From positions 1 to 64,000 of the forward strand of contig CAVRYH010000006.1 of NCBI GenBank assembly GCA_963725395.1: a DNA stretch of 64,000 nucleotides, written 5' to 3'. Numbering within the stretch: the first letter of the stretch is position 1; every line of letters starts with the position of its first letter. The position numbers and the translations under genes were made by a program. Below the pieces are notes generated by a model. The model worked only from the letters and a program-made list of their open reading frames with translations. It ran no database searches and was not told the origin of the DNA. Positions 52,735-61,258 of this stretch are shown here, piece after piece. This stretch comes from Bog-756 sp963725395 (GTDB lineage Bacteria > Actinomycetota > Acidimicrobiia > Acidimicrobiales > RAAP-2).

Positions 52735-54353
52735 TCGTCGTCGTAGCTGGTGTTCATCCCGCCGTAGGGCGTGACGGCGCTCGGCGAGCTGTACTGCACG
52801 ATCTGGACCGGGCCGGTGGGCAGGCCGGGGTAGAGCGACTTCACGTTCTGGCAGGTGGTGGCCGGATCGATGCCCCAGTCGGCGGCCCAGTAGGGGGCCG
52901 ACGGTGTGTAGTTCCCGACGATCTCTTTCCAGTTCCCGGGGCTGGCGTAGATGCCCACGCTGTTCAGGCCCTCGGAGTGCAGGCCGTCGATCGCCCCCTG
53001 GACGAGGGCGGCGTTGCTCGGGAGGTTGGCCGACCAGTTGAAGGGCTCCACGTCGAGCCACCACGCCACCGAGGTGTTGACCCCGAGGCTCCGGGCGTCG
53101 GTGAAGGCGCTGAGCGCCGCCTCGAAGCCGTAGTTGCAGGCGTCGACGTCGCCGGTGGTGGCACAGTCGGCGTCGGGGCTGGTGGCGTCGTCCCCGAAGG
53201 TGAGGAAGATGTACAGGTTGAGCCCACCGGCGGCCCACTGCGCCTCGGACTGGAGGTCCGGGTTGAGCCCGAAGGACGCCCCGGCCACCTGCACGATCCC
53301 GATGGTGTGGGGGTTGGGCGGATAGTTGCCGGCCTGGTAGTTCGAGATGTCGTAGCCGAAACTGCCCGACGGGTAGGCGGATCCGGTGAACGCCCCGGAG
53401 GCGTCGGCCTCGGCCATGCCCACCACCGGTCGGTTGATGACCTGGGGGGCGGAGCCCCAGTAGCTGGCGTCGCCCTCGGCGGTGACCGCTCCGTTGTTGT
53501 TGGTGAACCAGTAGCCCCCGCCGTCCGCCGTCGAGGCGATGGCCACGATCGGACGGCTCTGGGGGATGCCGCCCAGTGACCCGAAGAACGGGGCGCCGAA
53601 GGCGAACACCCCGCCGTCCGAAGCGGTGAGCCAGTAGCCCCCGTTCGGGTTGGCGGTCATCCCGACGATGGGCCTGTTCAGGTGGATGTTGCCCGTCGAG
53701 CCGTAGAAGTGGGCGTCGCCGAAGGAGAAGATCCCCCCGTCGGCGGCCACCAGCCAGTAGCCGCGCCCGTTGGGGGTGGCCGCCATGCCGACGACCGGCT
53801 GGTTGAGGTGGACGCCCCCCATGGAGCCGTAGAAGTGGGCGTCCCCGAAGGCGAACACCCCACCGTCGGAGGCCACGAGCCAGTAGCCGCGCCCGTCGGG
53901 GGTGGCCGCCATGCCGACGACCGGCCGGTTGAGGCGGATGCCTCCGGTCGAGCCGTAGAACGGCGCGTCCCCGAAGGCGAAGATGCCCCCGTCGGCGGCC
54001 ACCAGCCAGTAGCCGTGGCTGTCCGGGGTGCCGGCCATGCCCACGACGGGCTGGTTGAGGTGGATGCCTCCGGTCGAGCCGTAGAACCCGGCCCCACCGA
54101 AGGAGAAGACGCCCCCGTCCGAGGCGACCAGCCAGTAGGCACTGACGCCGCCGGCGGGCGTCGCCGCGGTGGCCCTGGTGCCCGACGCCGTGAGGCCGAG
54201 GGTGCCGGCGAGGCCCGCCACGAGGGCCAACACCGCCACCACGACGACGCCACCCCGCGAACGGAGTCGCCATGTGGAGCGGTCGGTGCGGCGGTCGGGG
54301 ACAGGCGCGTGGGAGGTGCGGGGCGGCGTCGGCATGTGAGGGAGGGTCTCCAT
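52722..54353 (-). CDS. Secreted protein: six GYWLVAxDGG repeats plus GH25/DUF1906-like domain
   Basis: A ~543-aa exported protein. The arginine-rich start and hydrophobic run (VVVVAVLALVAGLAGTLGL) form a signal peptide or anchor. Six 42-residue repeats follow from residue 73, with core YWLVASDGGVFAFGDAHFYG and LNQPVVGMAATP; the sixth is degenerate. The C-terminal ~200 residues are a TIM-barrel-like domain with FGYDISNYQAG, WWLDVEPF, GIYASPGNWKEI and APYWAADWG, as in GH25 lysozymes or DUF1906 proteins, so peptidoglycan may be the target. The start is uncertain: ATGs at 54353 or 54335, or an upstream TTG at 54452. Confidence 0.85.
   Translation of the reverse strand: METLPHMPTPPRTSHAPVPDRRTDRSTWRLRSRGGVVVVAVLALVAGLAGTLGLTASGTRATAATPAGGVSAYWLVASDGGVFSFGGAGFYGSTGGIHLNQPVVGMAGTPDSHGYWLVAADGGIFAFGDAPFYGSTGGIRLNRPVVGMAATPDGRGYWLVASDGGVFAFGDAHFYGSMGGVHLNQPVVGMAATPNGRGYWLVAADGGIFSFGDAHFYGSTGNIHLNRPIVGMTANPNGGYWLTASDGGVFAFGAPFFGSLGGIPQSRPIVAIASTADGGGYWFTNNNGAVTAEGDASYWGSAPQVINRPVVGMAEADASGAFTGSAYPSGSFGYDISNYQAGNYPPNPHTIGIVQVAGASFGLNPDLQSEAQWAAGGLNLYIFLTFGDDATSPDADCATTGDVDACNYGFEAALSAFTDARSLGVNTSVAWWLDVEPFNWSANLPSNAALVQGAIDGLHSEGLNSVGIYASPGNWKEIVGNYTPSAPYWAADWGIDPATTCQNVKSLYPGLPTGPVQIVQYSSPSAVTPYGGMNTSYDDDYAC
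53387..54137 (-). repeat. Six 126-bp coding repeats (GYWLVAxDGG family)
   Basis: Units of 42 codons in register. The first three or four are close at DNA level (shared segments such as GCCACCCCCGACGGGCG-type ends) while the last two are diverged. This is the same family as at 10775-11518, but there the copies are more diverged. Confidence 0.85.
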
Positions 54354-54516
54354 CCGGTCGAGGGCGTTGATCCGGGACGGACGCACCGGAGGGCCGCCAC
54401 CCTTCCCGATCGTCAGCACGCTCCCGGTCGCCCCAGTCTCGTTGCTGGACAACGCCGGGTCAATCCCCCGTTCCCCGTGCCCGGCGCGGCCGGGGACGTC
54501 ACAGGGCCTCCGTGGG

Positions 54517-55875
54517 TCAGGCGCGGAGGAGCTCGGCGAGGCCGAACGCCAGGTCGAGCGCCTGGCGGGCGTTCAGCCGCGGGTCACAGGCGGTGGTGTA
54601 ACGCTGGTGCAGCTGGCCCTCGACGATGTCCTCGACACCGCCGAGGCACTCGGTCACATCGTCGCCGGTCAACTCCACGTGCACCCCACCGGGCCAGGTC
54701 CCTTCGGCCAGATGGGCCCGGAAGAACCCCTTCAGCTCGCCGATGATGTCGTCGAACCTCCGGGTCTTGTGGCCGTCCTCCGCCGTGAAGGTGTTGCCGT
54801 GCATCGGGTCGCAGACCCACACCACCGGGTGGCCCTCGTCCCGGACGGCGCGCAGCAGCGGGGGCAGCTTCTCGTCGACGGTGTCGACCCCCATCCGGGT
54901 GATGAGGGTCAGCCGGCCGGGGGTACGCTGCGGATTGAGCCGCTCGCACAGCCCGACGACGTCGTCGGCACTGGCCGTGGGGCCGATCTTCGAGCCGATC
55001 GGGTTCTCGATGCCGGCGAGGAATTCGCAGTGGGCACCGTCCAGCTGCCGGGTGCGCTCACCCACCCAGAGCATGTGGGCGGAGCAGTCGTACCAGTCCC
55101 CGGTCAGGGAGTCGCGACGGGTCAGCGCCTCCTCGTAGTCGAGGATCAACGCCTCGTGGCTGGTCCAGAAGTCGACTTCGTGCAGGGAGTCCTCCGAGGT
55201 GAGGTTGATGCCGCACGCCTCCATGAACCGGAGGGCGCGGTCGATCCCCTCGGCGATGTCCTCGAACCGCTGCCCCTCGGCCGAGGAGGCCACGAACTGC
55301 TGGTTCCAGGCGTGGACCTGACTGAGGTCGGCGAAGCCCCCCTTGGTGAACGCCCGCAGCAGGTTGAGGGTCGAGACGGACTGCTGGTAGGCGGTGACCA
55401 GACGGTTCGGGTCGGGGACCCGGGCGGCCGCCTCGGGCAGGTCGTCGTTGACCATGTGGCCCCGGAAGGAGTCGAGCACCTGGTCACCCACCTGCTCGGT
55501 CGGCGACGTGCGCGGCTTGGCGAACTGTCCGGCGATGCGGCCCACCTTGACCACGGGCACCCCGGAGCCGTAGGTGAGGACGATGGCCATCTGCAGGATG
55601 ACCTTGAGCTTGTCGCGGATGGAATCCGCGCTGAACTCGGTGAACGACTCGGCGCAGTCGCCGGCCTGCAGGACGAAGGCCCGACCCTCGGATGCCTCAC
55701 TCAGGGCACGGGTGAGGTGGCGGGCCTCACCGGCGAACACGAGCGGCGGGAGCCCGGCCAGCTGGGCGGAGACCCGCTTGAGCTCGGCCTCGTCGGGCCA
55801 GGCCGGCTGCTGGGCGGCCACCTGCGTGCGCCAGGAGTCGGGAGCCCAGGGTGAGGATGTCGGACGTGGTGCCAC
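54517..55875 (-). CDS. 3-deoxy-7-phosphoheptulonate (DAHP) synthase, class II
   Basis: A 452-aa class II (AroG/plant-type) DAHP synthase, first step of the shikimate pathway. Diagnostic blocks are FVLQAGDCAESF, QMAIVLTYGSGVPVVKVGRIAGQFAKPR, TSHEALILDYE, MLWVGERTRQLDGAH, NPIGSKIGPTA, VVWVCDPMHGNT, and TGDDVTECLGG followed by RYTTACDPRLN near the end. The start is the GTG at 55875, because TACGCT lies exactly 6 nt before it; the ATG at 55914 would overlap the start codon of the divergent gene. Regulation by aromatic amino acids is likely from the family. Confidence 0.94.
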   Translation of the reverse strand: MAPRPTSSPWAPDSWRTQVAAQQPAWPDEAELKRVSAQLAGLPPLVFAGEARHLTRALSEASEGRAFVLQAGDCAESFTEFSADSIRDKLKVILQMAIVLTYGSGVPVVKVGRIAGQFAKPRTSPTEQVGDQVLDSFRGHMVNDDLPEAAARVPDPNRLVTAYQQSVSTLNLLRAFTKGGFADLSQVHAWNQQFVASSAEGQRFEDIAEGIDRALRFMEACGINLTSEDSLHEVDFWTSHEALILDYEEALTRRDSLTGDWYDCSAHMLWVGERTRQLDGAHCEFLAGIENPIGSKIGPTASADDVVGLCERLNPQRTPGRLTLITRMGVDTVDEKLPPLLRAVRDEGHPVVWVCDPMHGNTFTAEDGHKTRRFDDIIGELKGFFRAHLAEGTWPGGVHVELTGDDVTECLGGVEDIVEGQLHQRYTTACDPRLNARQALDLAFGLAELLRA

Positions 55876-55881
55876 CCCAAC

Positions 55882-55887
55882 AGCGTA
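55882..55887 (-). promoter_or_regulatory. -10 element before DAHP synthase
   Basis: TACGCT on the minus strand, 6 nt before GTG 55875. It is 13 bp from the opposing -10 at 55901. Confidence 0.6.
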
Positions 55888-55900
55888 AAGCCTCGGGACG

Positions 55901-55906
55901 TAGGCT
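55901..55906 (+). promoter_or_regulatory. -10 element before the LLM oxidoreductase
   Basis: TAGGCT, exactly 6 nt before the ATG at 55913. Confidence 0.6.
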
Positions 55907-55912
55907 CGGGCC

Positions 55913-56842
55913 ATGCAACCATTTCGCTTCGGGGTCCAGCTGTCGTCGGCGGCGTCGGGGAACGAATGGCGGGACACGGCCCGCAGGGTCGAGGCCCTCG
56001 GCTACTCGACACTCTTCATCCCCGACCACTTCGAGGAGCAGTTCGGTCCGCTCGTGGCGCTCACCGTGGCCGCCGAGGCCACCTCGACCCTGCGGGTCGG
56101 ATCACTGGTGTTCGGCAACGACTACCGGCACCCAATGGTCCTGGCCAAGGAGGTCGCCACCCTCGACCTGCTCTCGGGGGGCCGGGTCGAGTTCGGACTA
56201 GGTGCGGGCTGGATGACGAGCGACTACGAGCAGTCGGGGATCGCCGCCGAGTCGGCGGGCCGGCGCATCAGCCGCATGGCGGAGAGCCTGGCCATCATGA
56301 AGTCCCTGTGGTCGACCGGGGCGGCGACCTACGAGGGTGAGTACTACCGCATCACCGGGGCCACGGGCTATCCCGAGCCGGTCCAGCGACCCCACCCGCC
56401 CGTCATCATCGGGGGCGGCGGCCAGCGGGTGCTCGGGATCGCCGCCCGTGAGGCGGACATCGTCGGGGTGAACCCCAGCCTGGCCGCCGGGTACATCGGC
56501 CCCGAGGTGCTGGAGACGACAACGGCGGACTACTACCACCAGCGCCTGGACTGGATCAGGCGGGCGGCCGGGAACCGGTTCGAGGAGCTCGAGCTGCAGT
56601 GCCTCACCTTCCTCGTCCAGATCGTCCCCAACCGCCACGAGGTGCTCGAGCAGTTGGCCGGCGCCATGTCGGTCACGGCCGAACAGGTGGACGGTTCACC
56701 GATCGCCCTCATCGGGACGACCGAGGAGATCGTCGACATCCTCCGGCAGCGCCGTGACACCTTCGGCTTCAACTACATCGTGGTCCACGAGGCGGAGATG
56801 GAGGCGTTCGCCCCGGTGGTCGCCGCCCTGACGGGAACCTAG
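55913..56842 (+). CDS. LLM-class F420-dependent oxidoreductase
   Basis: A 309-aa luciferase-like TIM barrel of the actinobacterial F420 group (TIGR03621-like). It begins FRFGVQLSSAAS, then YSTLFIPDHFEEQFGPLVAL, RVGSLVFGNDYRHPMVLAKE, LDLLSGGRVEFGLGAGWM, and RPHPPVIIGGGGQRVLGIAA, all standard. It uses F420 or FMN for hydride transfer; the substrate is unknown. nadD begins immediately after its stop, so the two share a transcript. Confidence 0.92.
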   Translation: MQPFRFGVQLSSAASGNEWRDTARRVEALGYSTLFIPDHFEEQFGPLVALTVAAEATSTLRVGSLVFGNDYRHPMVLAKEVATLDLLSGGRVEFGLGAGWMTSDYEQSGIAAESAGRRISRMAESLAIMKSLWSTGAATYEGEYYRITGATGYPEPVQRPHPPVIIGGGGQRVLGIAAREADIVGVNPSLAAGYIGPEVLETTTADYYHQRLDWIRRAAGNRFEELELQCLTFLVQIVPNRHEVLEQLAGAMSVTAEQVDGSPIALIGTTEEIVDILRQRRDTFGFNYIVVHEAEMEAFAPVVAALTGT

Positions 56843-57442
56843 GTGACCGGGGGGTACCCGCGGATCGGTGTGTTCGGCGGGACGTTCGACCCGGTCCACA
56901 CCGCCCACGTGGAGGTGGCCGACGCGGTGAGGGTGGCGCTCGGGCTCGACCGGATGCTGCTGGTGGTGGCCAACCAGCCCTGGCAGAAGGAGGCGGCCCG
57001 CCCGGTGACCCCGGCCGAGGACCGCTACGCCATGGTGGAGGCGGCCCTGGACGGCCGACCCGGCCTCGAGGCGAGCCGGATGGAGATCGACCGGGGAGGG
57101 CCGTCGTACACGATCGACACCGTCCGCCAGCTCCACCGGGCCCAGCCGGGCGCCGATGTGGTCATCGTGGTCGGGTCCGACGTGGTCGCCGGCCTCACCA
57201 CCTGGAAGGACGAGCCGTCCCTCCGGAACGAGGCCACGCTGGCGGTGGTGGGACGGCCGGGCGCCCCACCGGTCCCCGTCCCGCCGGGCTGGCGGTCGGT
57301 CGACGTCCCGGTGGCCCCGCTCGACGTGTCGAGCACCGAGCTGCGAGATCTGCTGGAGGCCGGAGAGCCGGTCGACGGGCTGGTCCCGGCGCCCGTCATG
57401 CGTTGCATCCGCCAACGAGGTCTGTACGCTACGGGGAGATGA
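56843..57442 (+). CDS. nadD: Nicotinate-nucleotide adenylyltransferase
   Basis: A 199-aa NadD making deamido-NAD. The nucleotidyltransferase motif is IGVFGGTFDPVHTAHVEVA, with later LLVVANQPWQKEA, EIDRGGPSYTIDTVRQL, and VGSDVVAGLTTWKD. The C-terminal ISSTxLR-type motif reads VSSTELRDLLEAG. GTG start directly after the upstream TAG. The stop overlaps the next ATG (ATGA), an order nadD-(small membrane gene)-rsfS common in actinobacteria. Confidence 0.95.
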   Translation: MTGGYPRIGVFGGTFDPVHTAHVEVADAVRVALGLDRMLLVVANQPWQKEAARPVTPAEDRYAMVEAALDGRPGLEASRMEIDRGGPSYTIDTVRQLHRAQPGADVVIVVGSDVVAGLTTWKDEPSLRNEATLAVVGRPGAPPVPVPPGWRSVDVPVAPLDVSSTELRDLLEAGEPVDGLVPAPVMRCIRQRGLYATGR

Positions 57443-57927
57443 GTGCGCGGACGACGCCGACCGGAACAGGCTCGGGAACAACGCCGCCCCGCCTGTATCC
57501 GCCACCCACCACGGTCCCCTCGGCCCCCCCGCCCGACACCGCCGGCCAGGGGACCCGGCCCGGCCCGGCCGGTGGCGAGACCCCCGGCACCGTTCCCCAA
57601 CCGGTACCGGCCGTCGCGCCGGCCACGACGGCCGACGAGGACCGGTCACCACCGTCCGATTCACGGGCCGAGACGAGGAGGGCGCTGCGAGCGACCCGAC
57701 GGCAGCGTCGGCGGGTGATGGTGGTGTGCGGCATCGTCATCGGGATCTGCCTCGTCCTCACGGTCCTCATCGTGGGCATCGCCCGTGATCGCCGGCCCGG
57801 CCCCCAGGTGGTGGCCCCCGGCCTGTCCCTCGGTCCCCCGCCGGCACCGGTGTCGCCCAGTTCCGCATCCACCCATCCACCCATCGAGTACCCGGGCGCC
57901 CAGGCGCCAGAAGGAGAACACCGTTGA
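57439..57927 (+). CDS. Proline-rich single-TM protein between nadD and rsfS
   Basis: A 162-aa protein with no recognised domain. Residues 1-75 are Pro/Thr/Ala-rich and disordered. A basic cluster (RRALRATRRQRRR) leads into one membrane helix (VMVVCGIVIGICLVLTVLIVGIA), so the N-terminus is probably cytoplasmic with a short Pro-rich tail outside. It overlaps nadD by 4 nt and rsfS by 4 nt. It may be what remains of the position where other actinobacteria have a LytR-type gene; that is a guess. Confidence 0.7.
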   Translation: MSARTTPTGTGSGTTPPRLYPPPTTVPSAPPPDTAGQGTRPGPAGGETPGTVPQPVPAVAPATTADEDRSPPSDSRAETRRALRATRRQRRRVMVVCGIVIGICLVLTVLIVGIARDRRPGPQVVAPGLSLGPPPAPVSPSSASTHPPIEYPGAQAPEGEHR

Positions 57928-58322
57928 ATGCCATAAGTGCCGTGCCCGTCGTCGACCGCCCCGAGCCGTTCGTCCCCGAGGAGGCCAAGGTGGCCGCCAG
58001 GGCCGCCGATGCCAAGTCCGGGGAGGAGACGGTGATCCTGGCCGTCGGGGATCTGCTCGGGGTGACCGATGCGTTCGTGGTCACCAGCGGGCGCAACACC
58101 CGACAGGTGAAGACCATCGTCGATGAGGTGGAGCGGGTCGTGAAGGGTGCGGGCCGCAAACCGGTCCGTGTCGAGGGCCTCGACGACGCCCGGTGGGTGC
58201 TGATGGACTACGGCGACTTCCTGGTGCACGTGTTCCTCGACGAGGCTCGCGAGTTCTACGACCTCGAGCACCTGTGGGCGGACGCGGCGCGCATCGGGTG
58301 GCGGGTGCCTCAAGGGGTCTGA
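57924..58322 (+). CDS. rsfS: Ribosomal silencing factor RsfS
   Basis: A 132-aa RsfS/Iojap protein that binds L14 and blocks subunit joining in poor nutrition. Visible are AARAADAKSGEETVILAV, VTDAFVVTSGRNTRQVKTIV, the core WVLMDYGDFLVHVFLDEARE and FYDLEHLWADA. The TTG at 57924 is the start: AAGGAG precedes it by 7 nt, and the nearby ATG at 57928 is out of frame. The TTGA overlap couples it to the membrane protein gene. Confidence 0.94.
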   Translation: MNAISAVPVVDRPEPFVPEEAKVAARAADAKSGEETVILAVGDLLGVTDAFVVTSGRNTRQVKTIVDEVERVVKGAGRKPVRVEGLDDARWVLMDYGDFLVHVFLDEAREFYDLEHLWADAARIGWRVPQGV

Positions 58323-58381
58323 CCCCCACGGTCCGGCGACGGCCCGTCGCCGGGTACCGGAGCGGGACTCGGCCCGGGTCG

Positions 58382-58972
58382 TCAGGGAAGCGGTGCCTGG
58401 GGAGCGTACGTGGACCGCGACACCGGGCCGGGCACCTGGACCCCGCTGCCGGTGGTGACGTCGGTGGGCTGACCGGCGATCTCGAAGACCACCCCGGCCA
58501 CCCCGGGCTGCTGGGTGGCGGTGAAGACGACCTGGGCGATGGCCAGCGTCTGGTCGGGGCCGACCAGCGGGGACGGATTGGCGCTGAAGTTGACGGTGGC
58601 GACGTCACCGGCCAGCGAGGCGGACACTGCGATCTTCGGCGTGAGGAAGCTCTGGAGGCCGGCGCTGGTCTCAGCCTGGGTCGGGCCTTCGAGGAGGGCC
58701 TCGAGGACCTGGGTGAGGCTGGCGGGGAGCCGGAGGATCCGGGAGACGGCGAAGACGTGCTGGTTCGGTGCCACGAGGAAGATGGTCTCGGGGACGCCGA
58801 CCTCGGGCGAGGTGGGCACCGTCGACGCCACCGGGTTGAGCAGGTGGAAGGGAACGTCCGCCTTGGCAATCGGGGTGGGGGAGCTGCCCGTCGGGATACC
58901 GCACGCCGTGGCCACCATCGTGAGAGCGAACAGGACGGCGACGACACGCACCCCTCGTGCCCGGCCGCTCAT
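58382..58972 (-). CDS. GerMN-domain lipoprotein, short LpqB-like
   Basis: A 196-aa lipoprotein. The signal VVAVLFALTMVATACG has a lipobox with Cys24. The rest is one GerMN domain: PETIFLVAPNQHVFAVSRIL, LEALLEGPT and VNFSANP. It sits after an MtrA/MtrB-like pair, exactly where mycobacteria encode LpqB, but LpqB is about 580 aa and has a beta-propeller after its GerMN domain, which is missing here. The ATG overlaps the kinase stop (ATGA). Probable role: regulator or sensor partner of the kinase at the cell surface. Confidence 0.85.
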   Translation of the reverse strand: MSGRARGVRVVAVLFALTMVATACGIPTGSSPTPIAKADVPFHLLNPVASTVPTSPEVGVPETIFLVAPNQHVFAVSRILRLPASLTQVLEALLEGPTQAETSAGLQSFLTPKIAVSASLAGDVATVNFSANPSPLVGPDQTLAIAQVVFTATQQPGVAGVVFEIAGQPTDVTTGSGVQVPGPVSRSTYAPQAPLP

Positions 58973-60525
58973 GCCGGTTCCCACGGCGACCCTCCGGATG
59001 CGAGGGGCAGCTCGACGATGAACCGCGAGCCGCCCCCCGGCGCGTCCTCGATGCTCACCGCTCCTCCGTGGAGGTGCACGTGTTCGGCGACCAGGGAGAG
59101 CCCGAGCCCTGTCCCGTCGCTCGACGCCCGCTGTCCGGACCGGCTGCCACGGTAGAAGCGCTCGAAAAGGTGGTCCCGTTCCTGTCGGGGAATCCCCGGG
59201 CCGCGGTCCTCGACGACGACCCGGATGCTGGTGGGTGCACCGTCGGGCGGGGCCGCCCCGGCCGCCGGGTGGGCGTCGTCCCCGGGGCCCCCGGCCGCCG
59301 GGGGAGTGAGCTCGACCACCACACGGGACACGCCTCCGGCATAGAGGTTGGCGTTCTCGACCAGGTTGGTCATCACGCGCTCGAACCTGCGCTTGTCGAC
59401 CCGGAGCCGCACGCCCTCGACCCCAGGGGCGACCACCACCGGGAAGGCCACCGCCGAGCGACGCCCGTCGGCGCCGACCGGTGCGGAGGACACCACCGCC
59501 TGTCGGACCAGTTCACCGGGGTCGACCTCGTCGAGGGACAGCTCGGCCGAGCCGGCGTCGAACCGCGAGATCTCCAACAGGTCGTCCACCATCCGGGTGA
59601 ACCGGTGGAGATCACCGTCGAGCAGGTCGAGCGCACTCCGGGCGCGCGGCGTCAGCTCCCCGCGGTGACCGTCGAGCACGCCGACGGTGGCGGTCAGCGT
59701 GGTGAGGGGCGAGCGCAGTTCGTGGCTCACGTCGGAGGTGAAGCGGGCCTCCCGCTCGATGCGGTCCTGGAGGTTGGCGGCCATCCGGTTGAACGCCGAG
59801 GCCAGCTCCTGGAGGTCGACGTCGTCGCCCGCCTCGACCCGGGTGTCGAGCTCACCCCCGGCGATGGCCACCGCCGCTTCGGTGACCCCGGCCAGGGGCC
59901 GCAGGGCGCGACCGCTCGCCCACCGCCCGAGTGCGGCGCCGGCCAGGGTGGTGAAGAGCGCGGCGGCGGCGAGGGCGAAGGCCAGGGTCCGCAGGGTGCC
60001 CTCGAGCTCGTCGAGCGAGAAGACCTCGAAGTAGGTGGCGTGGACGGCGGGGAGCGGGACACCAATGGCCAGTTGGGGCGTGTTCCCGACGAGGATCACC
60101 TGGGAGGCGGGCGTGCCGCTCAGGACCAGGTCCCGCAGCTCGGCCGGAAGTGCGCTCTGGCTCACCGAGATCGAGGTGGCGTACCACAGGCCACCCTCGT
60201 GGAGGACCGACCGGGATCCCGGGAGGGTGTCGACGGACTCGATCAACTGGTTCACCTGGGTCCCCGGGGAGCGCAGGGCGTCCTGGATGATGGAGGCGTT
60301 GGCGAAGGCCTGGCGCTGATCGGCACCCTGGCGCTCGTTCAGGTAGCTCTGGCGGGCGGTGAAGTAGGTGATGCCGGCCATGAGGGTGGAGAGGGCGAAG
60401 GCCCCGATGGCGAACGTGGCGGTGACCCGGGCCCGGAGGCCGAGGCCCTCCGAGAGCCGGGTCCGTCGCGGCCGTCGGGACGAGCGGACCGGGACCGGTC
60501 CATCCGCGGACTCGGCCGGGCCCAC
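58969..60525 (-). CDS. Sensor histidine kinase, MtrB-like
   Basis: A 518-aa kinase. Helix 1 is VTATFAIGAFALSTLMAGITY, then an extracytoplasmic domain of about 130 residues, helix 2 (TLAFALAAAALFTTLAGAA), a HAMP region, and the H-box FTSDVSHELRSPLTTL. The ATP-binding domain has the N-box NLVENANLY, G1 VEDRGPGIP and G2 GTGLGLSLVAEH. A Pro/Ala-rich insert interrupts the catalytic domain between the N-box and G1. The GTG start lies 3 nt after the regulator stop. It most resembles MtrB, which controls cell-wall and division genes. Confidence 0.9.
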   Translation of the reverse strand: MGPAESADGPVPVRSSRRPRRTRLSEGLGLRARVTATFAIGAFALSTLMAGITYFTARQSYLNERQGADQRQAFANASIIQDALRSPGTQVNQLIESVDTLPGSRSVLHEGGLWYATSISVSQSALPAELRDLVLSGTPASQVILVGNTPQLAIGVPLPAVHATYFEVFSLDELEGTLRTLAFALAAAALFTTLAGAALGRWASGRALRPLAGVTEAAVAIAGGELDTRVEAGDDVDLQELASAFNRMAANLQDRIEREARFTSDVSHELRSPLTTLTATVGVLDGHRGELTPRARSALDLLDGDLHRFTRMVDDLLEISRFDAGSAELSLDEVDPGELVRQAVVSSAPVGADGRRSAVAFPVVVAPGVEGVRLRVDKRRFERVMTNLVENANLYAGGVSRVVVELTPPAAGGPGDDAHPAAGAAPPDGAPTSIRVVVEDRGPGIPRQERDHLFERFYRGSRSGQRASSDGTGLGLSLVAEHVHLHGGAVSIEDAPGGGSRFIVELPLASGGSPWEPA

Positions 60526-60528
60526 GGA

Positions 60529-61206
60529 TCAGACCGCCAGCTTGTAGCCCATGCCCCGCACCGTCAGGATGAATCGGGGGTTGGCGGGATCGGGCTCGAT
60601 CTTCGTCCGGAGCCGGCGTACGTGGACATCGACCAGGCGGCCGTCGCCGAAGTAGTCGTAGCCCCAGACCTGCTCGAGGAGGTGCTCGCGGCTCAGGACC
60701 TTCCCCGGATGCTCGGCCAGTTCGGTCAGCAGGCGGAACTCCGTGCGGGTGCAGTGCACCTCCTCGCCGCCGCGTCGGACCACACCGGCATCCGGATCGA
60801 TCTCCACGTCGTCGAAGCTGATGATCGAGCTGCCGCCGCCGTCGGTCCTCGACCGCCGCAGGAGGGCCCGGATGCGGGCCGCTAGCTCCTTGGCCACGAA
60901 CGGCTTGGTCACGTAGTCGTCGGCCCCGGCCTCGAGGCCGGCCACCACGTCGTGGGTGTCGGACCGGGCCGTCACCATGATGATCGGCACCGTGCTGTGG
61001 CGTCTCAGGGTCCGACAGGTCTCGAAGCCGTCCATGCCCGGCAGCATCAGGTCGATGAGGGCGAGCTCGGAGGGCTCGTCGTTGAAGTGGGCGACCGCCT
61101 CCTCGCCGCTGGCCACGTCGTCGACGGCGTAGCCCTCATCCTCGAGGGCGAGGCGCATGGAGGATCGGATTCGCTTGTCATCCTCGACGATCAGGATGCG
61201 GCTCAT
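60529..61206 (-). CDS. OmpR/MtrA-like response regulator
   Basis: A 225-aa regulator. The receiver domain has the acidic pair in VEDD, the phospho-acceptor Asp52 (LALIDLMLPG), MVTAR and the Lys of YVTKPF. The winged-helix DNA-binding domain follows (CTRTEFRLLTELAEHPGKVL, VDVHVRRLRTKIE, VRGMGYKL). It is upstream of and co-transcribed with the MtrB-like kinase and the GerMN lipoprotein. A weak -10 (CATGAT) ends 6 nt before the ATG. Confidence 0.93.
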   Translation of the reverse strand: MSRILIVEDDKRIRSSMRLALEDEGYAVDDVASGEEAVAHFNDEPSELALIDLMLPGMDGFETCRTLRRHSTVPIIMVTARSDTHDVVAGLEAGADDYVTKPFVAKELAARIRALLRRSRTDGGGSSIISFDDVEIDPDAGVVRRGGEEVHCTRTEFRLLTELAEHPGKVLSREHLLEQVWGYDYFGDGRLVDVHVRRLRTKIEPDPANPRFILTVRGMGYKLAV

Positions 61207-61258
61207 ACGCCGATCATGGCACGGCGCACCCGTCCATCAGGAACGGGCGGGCTGCCGG

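Noticed and set aside
55875..55914. ATG at 55914 as start of DAHP synthase
   Set aside because: It overlaps the start codon of the divergent LLM gene and lies upstream of the TACGCT -10 element; the GTG at 55875 fits better.
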